From Pseudomonas neuropathica (GTDB lineage Bacteria > Pseudomonadota > Gammaproteobacteria > Pseudomonadales > Pseudomonadaceae), in assembly GCF_015461835.1 (NCBI RefSeq), contig NZ_JACOPX010000013.1, forward strand, positions 124,001 through 188,000: a stretch of DNA of 64,000 bases. Reading direction: 5' to 3'. Positions within the stretch are counted from its first letter, which is position 1; every line of letters starts with the position of its first letter. Positions 17,018 through 27,600 of this stretch are shown in pieces. The notes below the pieces were generated by a model. It was not told the DNA's origin and did not search any database. It worked only from the letters and a program-made list of their open reading frames with translations. The translations under genes and the position numbers were made by a program.

Positions 17018-18313
17018 ATGTCCACCGCCTTACGCCCCTCGGCCTGCCCGGGGTTGCTGCGTATCGTCCAGGCACTGGACGGCGGCATCTGCCGGATCAA
17101 GCTCAATGGCGGTTCGATCAGCGTCGATCAGGCCGACGCGGTGGCCGATGCCGCCGAACAGTTCGGCGGGGCGATCGAGGCGACCAACCGTGCCAATCTG
17201 CAGATTCGCGGGATCGGTGAGCAATCTGCGGCACTGATCGAACGCTTGCTCGCCGCCGGTCTCGGCCCGCGCACGGCGGCCGGTGACGATGTGCGCAACC
17301 TGATGCTCAGCCCCGCTGCCGGCATTGATCGGCAGATGCAGATCGACACGCGCGGCCTCGCCGGGCAGATCCTCGATACTTTGCAAAGCCATCCACGGTT
17401 CCACGAGCTGAGCGCCAAGTTCGCCGTGCAACTGGATGGTGGTGAAGCGCTGGCGATGCTCGAACATCCCCACGACCTGTGGTTGTCGGCATTCGCGCGT
17501 GACGGTGAAACCTGGCTGGCGTTCGGCCTGGCCGGATGCCCGACAGATCGCGCGGTCGGCGCGGTGGCGCTGGAGCACGGCCATGCGTTGGTGGTGGCGG
17601 TGCTGGAGTTGTTTCTGGCATTGGCGCGTCCCGAGCAGACGCGCATGCGTCATTTGCTCGATGAATTGCCGATGCCGGCGTTTCTTCAACAACTGAGCGC
17701 ACGTTTGCCGATCAAGCCGATCAGCGATTGGCAGCGCACCGCCGAGGCGGACGATCTGCACATCGGTGTTCATCCGCAAAACAATGCGGGTCAGGTGTAT
17801 ATCGGTGCGGTGCCGGCGCTGGGCCGTCTCGATCCGGCGATGCTGCGCGGGGCTGCGCAACTGGCTCGCCAGTTCGGCAATGGCAGCCTGCGTTTCACGC
17901 CTTGGCAAAGCCTGCTGGTGCCGGACGTCAAAGCAAGTGATGCGGCTCAGGTGCAGGAAGGTCTTGAGCAACTGAACCTGTTGACCCGCGCTACCGAGCC
18001 CCTCGCACGCTTGATCGCTTGCACCGGGACCAGTGGCTGCGGCAAAGGCCTGGCCGACACCAAGCAGGATGCCCGCCATCTGGCGACGCTGCTGCCCACG
18101 GCCGTCAACGCGCATCTCAGTGGCTGCACGCGCTCTTGCGCTGCCGCCCACTGTGCCCCGGCGACGTTGCTGGCCGTCAGTGCCGGTCATTACGACCTCT
18201 ATTTTCGCGATGCGACGCTGCCGGGTTTCGGCGCGCTGCACGCACGCAACCTTACTATTGAAGCGGCCGCGACCCTGCTCGCCGCCCGCTCTCGGAGCCC
18301 CTTTGATGCTTGA
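17018..18313 (+). CDS. cobG: Precorrin-3B synthase CobG
   Basis: Monooxygenase of the aerobic cobalamin pathway that makes precorrin-3B. It is related to sulfite/nitrite reductases. The 431-residue product has PSACPGLLRIVQ at the N-terminus, an 'ATNRANLQIRG' sirohaem-reductase-like motif near residue 57, and a [4Fe-4S] cysteine set (CTGTSGCGKG and SGCTRSC) near residues 335-375. I chose the ATG at 17018; the upstream in-frame ATG at 16928 adds an unlike, Pro/Arg-rich stretch. The Shine-Dalgarno is weak. Its end overlaps cobH by 8 bp. Confidence 0.93.
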   Translation: MSTALRPSACPGLLRIVQALDGGICRIKLNGGSISVDQADAVADAAEQFGGAIEATNRANLQIRGIGEQSAALIERLLAAGLGPRTAAGDDVRNLMLSPAAGIDRQMQIDTRGLAGQILDTLQSHPRFHELSAKFAVQLDGGEALAMLEHPHDLWLSAFARDGETWLAFGLAGCPTDRAVGAVALEHGHALVVAVLELFLALARPEQTRMRHLLDELPMPAFLQQLSARLPIKPISDWQRTAEADDLHIGVHPQNNAGQVYIGAVPALGRLDPAMLRGAAQLARQFGNGSLRFTPWQSLLVPDVKASDAAQVQEGLEQLNLLTRATEPLARLIACTGTSGCGKGLADTKQDARHLATLLPTAVNAHLSGCTRSCAAAHCAPATLLAVSAGHYDLYFRDATLPGFGALHARNLTIEAAATLLAARSRSPFDA

Positions 18314-18932
18314 TTACATCCGCGATGGTCAGGAGATTTATCGCAACTCCTTCGCGATCATTCGCCGCGAGGCCAATCTGGCGCGCATCCCGGCCGATCT
18401 GGAAAAACTCGCGGTGCGGGTGATTCACGCCTGCGGCATGGTCGAGGCCATTGACGGTCTGCAGTTCTCCGAAGGTGCCGGCAAGGCCGGGCGCGATGCG
18501 CTCGCCGCCGGTGCGCCGATCCTCTGCGATGCGCGGATGGTCTCCGAAGGTGTGACCCGTGCGCGCCTGCCGGCCAACAACGAAGTGATCTGCACCTTGC
18601 GTGACGAGAGCGTGCCGGAGCTGGCGCGCGAGCTGGGCAATACCCGTTCCGCCGCCGCGCTGGAACTGTGGCGTCCGCACCTGGAAGGCAGCGTAGTGGT
18701 AATCGGCAACGCGCCGACCGCACTGTTTTATCTGCTGGAAATGCTTGACGCCGGCGCACCGAAACCGGCGCTGATCCTCGGCTTCCCGGTGGGGTTCGTC
18801 GGTGCCGCCGAGTCGAAAGCCGCCCTGGCCGCCGACAGCCGTGGCGTGCCGTTCGTGATCATGCAAGGCCGCCTCGGTGGCAGCGCCATGGCCGCCGCCG
18901 CCGTCAATGCCCTCGCCACGGAGATCGAATGA
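18306..18932 (+). CDS. cobH: Precorrin-8X methylmutase CobH
   Basis: Moves the methyl group from C11 to C12 to make hydrogenobyrinate. The 208-residue product has the family pattern: VIHACGMVE near residue 40, with the catalytic His in that segment. ILCDARMVSEGV and the LGFPVGFVGAAESK loop near 155 follow. The start at 18306 overlaps the cobG stop, and the stop overlaps the cobI start (ATGA), so translation is coupled along cobG-H-I-J. Confidence 0.95.
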   Translation: MLDYIRDGQEIYRNSFAIIRREANLARIPADLEKLAVRVIHACGMVEAIDGLQFSEGAGKAGRDALAAGAPILCDARMVSEGVTRARLPANNEVICTLRDESVPELARELGNTRSAAALELWRPHLEGSVVVIGNAPTALFYLLEMLDAGAPKPALILGFPVGFVGAAESKAALAADSRGVPFVIMQGRLGGSAMAAAAVNALATEIE

Positions 18933-19663
18933 TGCAGGCCAAAGGACGTTTGCTTGGCCTGGGCGTCGGCCCGGGGGATCCGGAGCTGATTACCGTCAAG
19001 GCCCTGCGCCTGTTGCGCGAATCGCCGGTAGTGGCGTACTTCGTCGCCAAGGGCAAAAAGGGCAACGCGTTCGGCATCATCGAAGCGCATCTGCAACAGG
19101 CGCAGAACCTGTTGCCGCTGGTCTATCCGGTGACCACCGAAGCGCTGCCGGCGCCGCTGTCCTATGAGCAGGTCATCAGCGATTTCTACGACGAAGCCGC
19201 CGAGACGCTCGCCGCCCATCTGGATGCCGGTCGCGATGTGGCGGTGATCTGTGAAGGTGATCCGTTCTTCTACGGCTCCTACATGTACCTGCACGATCGC
19301 CTCGCCACTCGTTATGAAGCCCAAGTGGTGCCGGGCGTGTGCTCGATGCTGGGCGGCGCTTCGGTGCTCGGCGCTCCGCTGGTGTATCGCAATCAGAGCC
19401 TGTCGGTGCTTTCGGGCGTGTTGCCCCATGAAGAGTTGAAGCGGCGTCTGGCCGATGCCGACGCGGCGGTGATCATGAAGCTGGGGCGCAATTTCCCCAA
19501 AGTGCGTCAGGTCCTCGAAGAACTGGGGCTGGCCGAACGCGCGCTGTATGTCGAGCGCGCGACCATGGCCAATCAGAAGATCGTGCCGATGGATCAGGTC
19601 GAGCCGATGTCGTCGCCGTACTTCTCGCTGATCATCGTGCCGGGCGAACGGTGGCAAGGCTGA
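18929..19663 (+). CDS. cobI: Precorrin-2 C20-methyltransferase CobI
   Basis: SAM-dependent tetrapyrrole methylase of 244 residues acting on precorrin-2 at C20. It shows GLGVGPGDPELITVKA at the N-terminus, the CEGDPFFYGSYMY SAM-binding loop near residue 103 and VVPGVCSMLGGAS near 132. ATGA overlap with cobH and TGATG overlap with cobJ place it in a tightly coupled operon. Confidence 0.96.
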   Translation: MMQAKGRLLGLGVGPGDPELITVKALRLLRESPVVAYFVAKGKKGNAFGIIEAHLQQAQNLLPLVYPVTTEALPAPLSYEQVISDFYDEAAETLAAHLDAGRDVAVICEGDPFFYGSYMYLHDRLATRYEAQVVPGVCSMLGGASVLGAPLVYRNQSLSVLSGVLPHEELKRRLADADAAVIMKLGRNFPKVRQVLEELGLAERALYVERATMANQKIVPMDQVEPMSSPYFSLIIVPGERWQG

Positions 19664-21363
19664 TGACTCAATCTACGCCAGCCATCGTCATTCTCGGCCA
19701 GGGTAGCCTGGCCACCGCACGGCGCATTCAGCAGGTCTATCCGGCGGCGCAGATCCACGGCCTCGCCGGGCGCGTCGAAGGCGCCGATTGCACCTATCAG
19801 GAGTTCGGCGCGACCTTGCGCGCGTTGTATCAGCAGGACACGCCGATCATTGCCCTGTGCGCGGCCGGCATCGTCATCCGTACGCTGGCGCCGCTGTTGC
19901 TGGAAAAGGGCGCCGAGCCTGCGGTACTCGCCGTGGCCGAAGACGGCAGCGCCGTGGTGCCGCTGTTGGGTGGCCTCGGCGGGGTGAATGTCATGGCGCG
20001 CGACATCGCTGCCGGGCTGCAAGTCGCAGCCGCGATCACCACCAGCGGCGAGTTGCGTTTTGGCACGTGCCTGCTCAACCCTCCGAGCGGTTATGCCCTG
20101 GGCGATCTGGAACTGGGCAAGCGTTTTGTCTCCGACCTGTTGGCCGGTCACAGCGTGCGCATCGAAGGCGCGGCGCCGTGGCTGGATCAGGCGCAATTGC
20201 CGGAAGATCCGCAGGCGCAGCGCTCGATTCATGTCGGCAGTGCCGCGCGTGAGGTGAGTGACAGTGAGTTACTGATCTATCCACGCAGCGTGGCGCTGGT
20301 GGTGAGTGCCGACACAGCGGACCTGGCGAGTGCCGTTCGCAGTGCGTTGCAGCAGGCGCAAATCGCCGGGCAATCGCTGGCCTGTCTGCTGGCCAGCGAG
20401 ACGCAAATGGCTTCGCCACTTTTGCGTGAAGCGGCGCTTGAGCTGGGTGTGCCGCTGCGCTTCGTTGCGGCGCAAAGCGACATCGAAACTCTGGCTCGTG
20501 CCGCAGTGCCTGAGGCTAAAGTTGTGGTCAGCCACGGCATGGCAATCGCGGTCGCCGAACAGCCGTTGGATGTTTCCAGCATTGGCCGGCCACGCGGCCG
20601 TCTCGCCGTGATCGGCCTCGGCCCCGGCGCTGCCGAACTGATGGTGCCAGCGGTGAAGGCCGAACTGGCCCGCGCCACCGATGTGCTCGGCTACGAGACC
20701 TATGTACGCATGGCCGGGCCGTTTCGCGACGATCAAGTGCAGCACTGCACCGACAACCGCGAAGAGATGCAGCGCGCCCGTCACGCCTTCCGGCTGGCCG
20801 CCGAGGGGCGCTCGGTGATTGTTGTGTCATCGGGTGATCCCGGCGTGTTCGCCATGGCGGCGGCGGTGCTCGAAGCCTTGCACGAGTCGACGGACCCGGC
20901 GTGGCACAGCGTCGACCTGGAAATTCTCCCGGGTGTTTCCGCTTCGCTGGCCACCGCAGCACAGGCCGGTGCGCCACTGGGCCATGACTTCTGCGTGATG
21001 TCGCTGTCGGACAATCTCAAGCCTTGGTCGATCATCGAGAAACGTCTGGATCTGGCCGCTGAAGCGGATCTGGCGTTGGCGTTCTACAACCCGATCTCCC
21101 GTGCACGTCCGTGGCAACTGGGCCGGGCGCTGGAGATTGTCGCGCAGCATCGCGCACCTGAAACTCCCGTGGTATTGGGCCGCGACATCGGCCGTCCGGG
21201 CCAGACCCTGCGCGCCACGACACTCGGCGCCTTAACCCCCGAGCAAGTGGATATGCGCACCATGGTGTTGATTGGTTCTTCGACCACCTGCACCTTCCCG
21301 CGCGGCGACGACGGCGTCTGGGTTTACACCCCGCGCTGGTACGGTGAAAAACCCGGGGCGTGA
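19663..21363 (+). CDS. cobJ: CbiG-like/precorrin-3B C17-methyltransferase fusion CobJ
   Basis: A 566-residue fusion. Residues 1-195 resemble the N-terminal and central CbiG domains (VPLLGGLGGVN, TTSGELRFG). Residues about 200-305 resemble the CbiG/CobE C-terminal domain. From about residue 313 (RLAVIGLGPG) runs a tetrapyrrole methylase with VVSSGDPGVFAMAAAV and YNPISRARPWQL, the CobJ signature. It methylates C17 with ring contraction. The start at 19663 overlaps the cobI stop; the GTG at 19651 is less likely. This is the last gene of cobG-H-I-J. Confidence 0.93.
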   Translation: MTQSTPAIVILGQGSLATARRIQQVYPAAQIHGLAGRVEGADCTYQEFGATLRALYQQDTPIIALCAAGIVIRTLAPLLLEKGAEPAVLAVAEDGSAVVPLLGGLGGVNVMARDIAAGLQVAAAITTSGELRFGTCLLNPPSGYALGDLELGKRFVSDLLAGHSVRIEGAAPWLDQAQLPEDPQAQRSIHVGSAAREVSDSELLIYPRSVALVVSADTADLASAVRSALQQAQIAGQSLACLLASETQMASPLLREAALELGVPLRFVAAQSDIETLARAAVPEAKVVVSHGMAIAVAEQPLDVSSIGRPRGRLAVIGLGPGAAELMVPAVKAELARATDVLGYETYVRMAGPFRDDQVQHCTDNREEMQRARHAFRLAAEGRSVIVVSSGDPGVFAMAAAVLEALHESTDPAWHSVDLEILPGVSASLATAAQAGAPLGHDFCVMSLSDNLKPWSIIEKRLDLAAEADLALAFYNPISRARPWQLGRALEIVAQHRAPETPVVLGRDIGRPGQTLRATTLGALTPEQVDMRTMVLIGSSTTCTFPRGDDGVWVYTPRWYGEKPGA

Positions 21364-21663
21364 GAATGTCGTGTTGAGCGTCCAGCGCAGTTGTAAGCAA
21401 CTGCGTGAGACGTGATATCCGGTTAACGCTTCGGATTGAATCATCCCGCTCGAACACAAGGCCGCCAATCTTCTGGATTGGCGGCCTTGTGCGTTTGTGC
21501 GCCGGTAAGAAACCAGGCAATTCATTGCCACATGGTTCAAGCGCAAACCCCGAGTGTTATTGGCTGTTTCACTGGACATCGTTTGAGTTTGTTCGGGTTT
21601 GAGCGTGGTACTTCAGTTCAATAGTTTCGTGGCGAACGAAGCCGTTATTGAAGAAGTGCCACG
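21364..21663. other. Intergenic region upstream of the TcdB-like gene
   Basis: No gene is visible in these 300 bases. They contain a perfect 16-bp hairpin (21455-21491) and, just before the next ATG, a GAAGAAG Shine-Dalgarno eight bases upstream. Local AT content is higher than in the flanking cob genes. Confidence 0.6.
21455..21491. terminator. Perfect 16-bp stem-loop after cobJ
   Basis: CACAAGGCCGCCAATC pairs exactly with GATTGGCGGCCTTGTG around a five-base TTCTG loop. The stem is very stable but is followed by CGTTTGTG rather than a T-run. It could end cobJ transcription or be a protein-binding or RNA element. Confidence 0.6.
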
Positions 21664-24600
21664 ATGAAAACCAACCAGCCGTACGAAATCCTTTCCGTCA
21701 AAGACTTCTCGCAACTGCAGCGGGCGCTGAGCGAGTTTGCCGGCAGCGCTGAATACAAGGCGTTGCTGTCGCACTATGAACTGGCCAGACAAGCCGCTGA
21801 TGACCCGCAGCGACTGCTGTTGATCAAGCTGTTTCAGGAGGCGCTGGAGTCGTTGCTCCAACGCAGGACTCAGCCCCTTTCCGAAGCCATCAGCCAGATC
21901 AGATCGGATCTGGTCAAGTCTGTCGCCAGGCTGGAGGACACACACGCCATGCTCCATGGCGTGGCCAGGCCCGTGGCGAAAATCATGCACTTTGTCTGGG
22001 TGGGCGGCAGTGAAGTCGGGGCCAATCAGCGCGACTACATGAACATCTGGCGCCAGGTGCTGGAGCCGCAGGGTTACCGCTTCAACCTCTGGTACGACAG
22101 TGATGCGTTGCTGGCCTTTGAAATGAACCGGGTGATCCTCGACAGCGCCAGAGTGGATGCGCTGGAGTCGGGCGGTGACAAGGTCAGCAAGGCTTTTCAG
22201 TTGTCGCAGATGATCGAAGACCGTGCGCGGGTGTTGAAGCAGCAGATGTTCGCCCACCTTCAGCAAGCACAGTGGCGGGGGCGAGCCGACGAAGCGCGGA
22301 TCGACTTGATGGTGCGTGCCTACGGCAAGGATCGGGCGACGCTCGAAGCCTTTCGCCAGCGCTGCCTGCAGACGCATCAGGCGATGCTCGGAGCGGACCT
22401 GCAATTGCGCGATGTCGGCGACGAATTTGCCGGGCACTTTTTGCAGGATGTCTATCAGCGCGAGGTGGCCATGCGCGGCAATTTTGCCGCGGCGAGCGAT
22501 GTCGTGCGCCTGCAGGCCGAATACCTCGAAGGTGGCCGTTACAGTGACATGGATTACTTGCCGCCACTGGCGGAGACGCTGGCCGGTGTCGATATTCTCA
22601 GCGTCGGCGAAGAAGGCCGAATCGGCGTTTTGCAGTTGCTGTTGAACCACAATGAAGCGTTGATGCCGGGACGCGACCGCCAGCGTTATCTCGACCGCAC
22701 TGACAAAATCCCGCCCGAACACCTCGAGGCATTGACGGCGTTTGCCCGTGAACAACACCCGCTAAGCGAGATCTTTGTCGCACCGCAAGATCACGCGGTG
22801 CCGCAGGACGCGATGCGTTTGGGCACGGCCTATGGCTTGCCGGACTGGGCGGAAATGAATGCGCACATGCTGGCCCATCCCGGCAGTGCCATGACCCTGG
22901 CGTACATGCAGATGATCCGCCTCAATTATGACTGCCTGCTGGAAGTGGAGCGGCGTGCGGCGCTCGCCGGCATCGACGCGACGGATCAGGCCCGGATGTT
23001 TGATGTGGTCGAGAATGTGGTCAACGAAGCTCAGGCGCAGGGCAAACTGCCTGAAGCGCAAGGCGAGGTGTTCCGCTCCAGATTGATCGACGCGATTTTT
23101 ACCTATTACCGCGATGGCATTCGCCTTGAAGCCCGCGGCACCATCACCCTGACCGGCCCGGGAGCCGCCGCGGCCGCGCTGCTCAAATACATAGAGCAGC
23201 ACCTGCAACCCGATCGACATGTGCAGATCCGTGAGCGCCTGAAGTTGCTCGAAGGCTACAACACCCACACCGAGGAGGAGATGATCTCCGGCTGGACCGT
23301 CGACGGTAAGGCCGAGCAATGGTTGCTCGAAGAGCGGGAGAAGTGGCAGAACGGCAAACTGAAATCGCGCTACGTCGGCCAACTGGCGGATCTGCTGAAA
23401 GCGCACACGCTAACCTTCAAGCAGGGCTGGCCGGTCATCGAAGGCCAACCGGTGTTGTTGACCTCGGTATTGCAGCCACTGATGGACGATCTGGGCGAGC
23501 CGTTCCTGCGCGCGATGCAGGAGAAGTTGAGCGGCGACATGACGTTCAATTCAGCGATCTCCATCGGTTTCGACAGTCGTGAGCAGGTTCGCGCGCAAAC
23601 AGTCCGTGAGATTCCGCTGTCCCATGGCGCGGAGCCTACCCGCAATCTCAATGAGTTGTTCACCCTCGTTGCCCATGGCTCGCTGGCGGTTGAGCAACTC
23701 AGCCCGTTGCAACGCGTCATCCTCGGCGGGATGTTGGGGGCAAACAGCCTGGATGCCGCCGGGTTTGCCCCGGTCTGGCAGAGCGTTATGGACATCGCTC
23801 GGGAAACCGCTGAGGGCGGTTTGTTCGCCCGTTACCACGCGATCGAAAAGGCCCTGATTCAGCAGGCATCGCCGACATTCGAGGCGGGGCTTGCCGGCGC
23901 GAGCATCCACAGCACGCACACGGCGCGCGAACTCAAGGCGTTGGCGATGAGCGAACCGCTGACGCTGAAACAGTGGGGCGAGCGCATCGGACAGATCAAT
24001 CGCACGGCACAGCGTGAATACCACAGGCACATTTTCAAGCGGGGTGGCCAGGTGCGGGAGGCGTTGTTCCAGTCCGGCGCCGTGTCCGTCAGGCAACTGC
24101 CGCAGGATTTGTTGAGGCGCAGCACGGGCGACCCGGGACGCCGTTGCTACCCGCTGGCGTTGTTGATGGGCGCCGCCGTGGTGGCCGGCGGGTTGGCCGA
24201 GCGTGCACTGATCGGACGTGTGGCCAATGCCAGCCTGAGGCCGGAAGACGTTGATTCGCGGGCGTTGCTCAGTGCGCTGGATGAGCTGGGCGAGGTCTCC
24301 GGGCGTGCGATCGGACAGGCTCGTGGCCGGCAAAGCCTCGACAGCGTGATGCAGATACTGGAAGCGAAAACCGCCCCCGGCGTCCTGCTGCTCGACACAG
24401 GCAATCACGCTTTGCTGGTGGCCAAAGGGCAAGTGGATGAGCAAACGTTCTATCGCTTTTATGATCCCAATTTTGCGATTTATGGATTTGCCGCAAGCGC
24501 AGAAATGAAGCAGGGCGTGGCACGTTATTTAAGTGACGACGGCAACACTTTGGCGAAGTTGTACGGCCTGGCTGACATCGGCACTGCGCAGTTCGATGTA

Positions 24601-27600
24601 ATCGAACTGGACACCGTAGCGCTTGCCGAGCGGACATTGTCGTCCGGGTTGCGCGTCGAAAGTTTTTTGCAAACCGCAGCGATCGCCGATCCTCAGGCGG
24701 CTTCGGTCTGGGCCAGGCAAGCTGTCGCACGCACGCGCTCACTCAGTGAAAACGCGCGGCTGGGGGCTAGCCTCGCGCAGTTGGACGCGCGTTACTGGGC
24801 GCAGGAGTTTGATCAGGCGACCCGGCAATTGCGCGCTGAACACACATTGGGTGGCGACTATCTGCCGCTGCTGGAAACGCTCAAGACAAAACCGGACGCG
24901 GGTTATTCGCTGACGCTGGTGGATGTGCAAAACCCGGCCAGATCACTGACGGTCGGCACCGCCGATGCGCGGTTCGACAGGCTTAAAAAACACCTTCAAC
25001 GTTTGGTTATCGCATTGACGGGCAAGCCGAGTGCCGTGGTCGAAGCCGACGGCGGCAGTCGTCTGAGTTTCGCCTTCGCGATCCAGGCGTTGGTCACTGA
25101 AATGCGCCATCGTGACTATCAGGCTGATGGCGAGCGGGCGCCGGTTTTGTCGATAGCCCTGCAAGTGCAGGTCTATTTCAACTATGCGCAGTTGGGTTTC
25201 GGCGTATTGAGCGACACGGCCCAGACGATCAATCTGGTGCGTCAGGTGGCGGCCAGCGAACGGGCATTGGCGCTTGGTCAGTCGTCGTTGTCCGGGCGTC
25301 TGCTGGGGCGTGCCACCACGGCAGGCGGATTGGTATTTTCGCTCGCCAACATCGGCTTCGATCTCCACAACCTGTCGGTGGCCGAGAACCACGAGCAACG
25401 CTCGCGGTTCTCCACCTCACTGGTATTCAACGTTGCGGCATTGGGGCTGGATGTTGTTGCTTTGGCGGCTGGCGGGGCGGTGGGCACGGCAGCGGCCGTT
25501 CTCTCGGTGCCGCTGCTGGGTGTCGGCATTGGGGTGACGGCGATTGCCAGCAACCTGGGACAGATCAGGGACAAGGCGACGGCGGTGGGCAATCATCTGC
25601 GGGCGATCGGTCATGCTTACCGGCGCGGTGCCTACACCTTGAAGGATGGCGTGCTGCAATTTCCCGCAGAAGCGGTCATCGTCAGTCTGAACCTGCAAAC
25701 CAATGACGTGCGCTTCGACAGCCAGAAGTTTTACCCATGGACGGGCGGGCTACTGGAACTGCCGCAGTACAACGATGACCCGCAGGCTATTCACCTGTCC
25801 CTCGATATCCGCCAGGCACTGGGGCTGCCGGAGGTCGTTCACCTTTACCGTGACGAAACCGACAGGCTCGAGACGCTGGTGCTGCCGTGCACGCCGATCT
25901 GCCATTACGGTTACGAGTATCAGTTGAAGGGGCTGGGCGGGTACACCTACGAACCCCTTCCCGGCGAGGTCGGGGACGCTGGCGACATCCCTGCTGAAAC
26001 CCGCTACCCGCAAGTGACGGATCGCATGGCGGACATGCTGGAATATGACCAACACGGAAACCGGCGCTTTTATCTCACCAGTAACCCGTCGCTGCCGCAC
26101 ATTCTGTACAAGCTGCATCCGGTCTATCAACCGACAGACATCACGGTGGCATTGGACAGTCAGGTACGACAACTGGTGGTGCCGACGCTGGAAGCGCCAG
26201 TGCAGAACAAAATTTCCTACGCGATCACCGCTCCTGCCGGGGACTATCAGGTGCGTCTGGTACCCGGCATTGTCGCGGTGAGATTTCATGGCCGTGCCAA
26301 GTGGATCGTGCAGGCGACCTGGGCTTGCCTGGAACAGGTCAGATTTGCCGTCCCGAATCGGGAAAATGATGATGAAGTCCAACTGCTGGTTGATGGCACG
26401 CTGCTGTCGGTTTTCGATGGCTTGATCGAACTGGCCGAGGGCCTGTTCCGGGTCGATGGGTGGGAGCGCTGCCTTCGCTTGCAGTCGGTCACCCTTGATG
26501 ATCAAAGCCGCCTGCCGCAAATACTGGCGATGCTGCGCCAGCACGCCCGCGAAGGCCGATTGGTCGCAAATGCTGTGGCGCTGTACAAATTTCGCGTGCC
26601 CGCCGCCACCATGGTGGTGACCACCGCCTGGTATGACGCGACCAGTGATCGTCTGTTGTACGCACGCAATCTGCCGAGCGCGGTGAACGAGGGGCTGCTG
26701 TTGGGCGGCGCCAGTGCCCGCCATGCCTGGTTCTACCATCCGCAACGGGCGACGGTCTGGCGTGTGGACACCATCACCGGCACGGTTGTGCATCGCTACC
26801 GCTTGATGAACCCCGCGAGCGGGTCGCACATCATGGGTTGTGTCCAGGACGCCGATGGCAGTTTGCGAGTGTTGCAACGCTTGCTGATCGACGCCCGGAT
26901 AACTGAAACCGAAACCACACTGGAGTATCGCCTCAGCGATGCGGCCGTGGTCCTGACGGGCATCAAGTCGTCGTTTATCGAGGAACCCACCGCGCGCCCC
27001 GGGCAGGGCGACTTGCATCACTTCACGACCTTCGGCGCGTATAACGATGAAACCCCGGACATGGCCAATGCCATCAGCACCTGGGTATATGCATCGTTCG
27101 TTTACGCGCGCACCTACTACTTCGAAGGATTGCGCCGGCGTGCCTGGGTCAACAAACGCACGGGCCACTATTTTTCGGCGGGGTTGGGCAGTGAGGCGGA
27201 CATGGTCATGTTGATGCCGGCCGATCCACAGAGCGGTGCGCTGCTGTTCTACAGCAAGCAAGCGCAGACCATCAGTCGAGGGGTGGAACCGAGGGTGGGG
27301 CAATTCATCAATCGGGTCATCGAGCGCGATATTGTCGACGTCACCCAAACGTTCGGAAGCTACATTGCCACCAAGGCCGACGGCCGCCTTTTCGAGGTCG
27401 ACACCAACCTTAAAGATGAGCAGTGGATGGGCGGCATTCCCACACCGAACATTCTGAAATTTGCCGGCCTCGGCCAGCGCTGGCTACAGCTCAACTCCGA
27501 CTGGCTGGACGCCTTGCCGGCGCTGGCAAAAGTCTACAAAGCCGAACCTTTTCCGCTCATCGGATTGGGCAATGGGGCGGCTCATGCATTTCTGCCGGCG

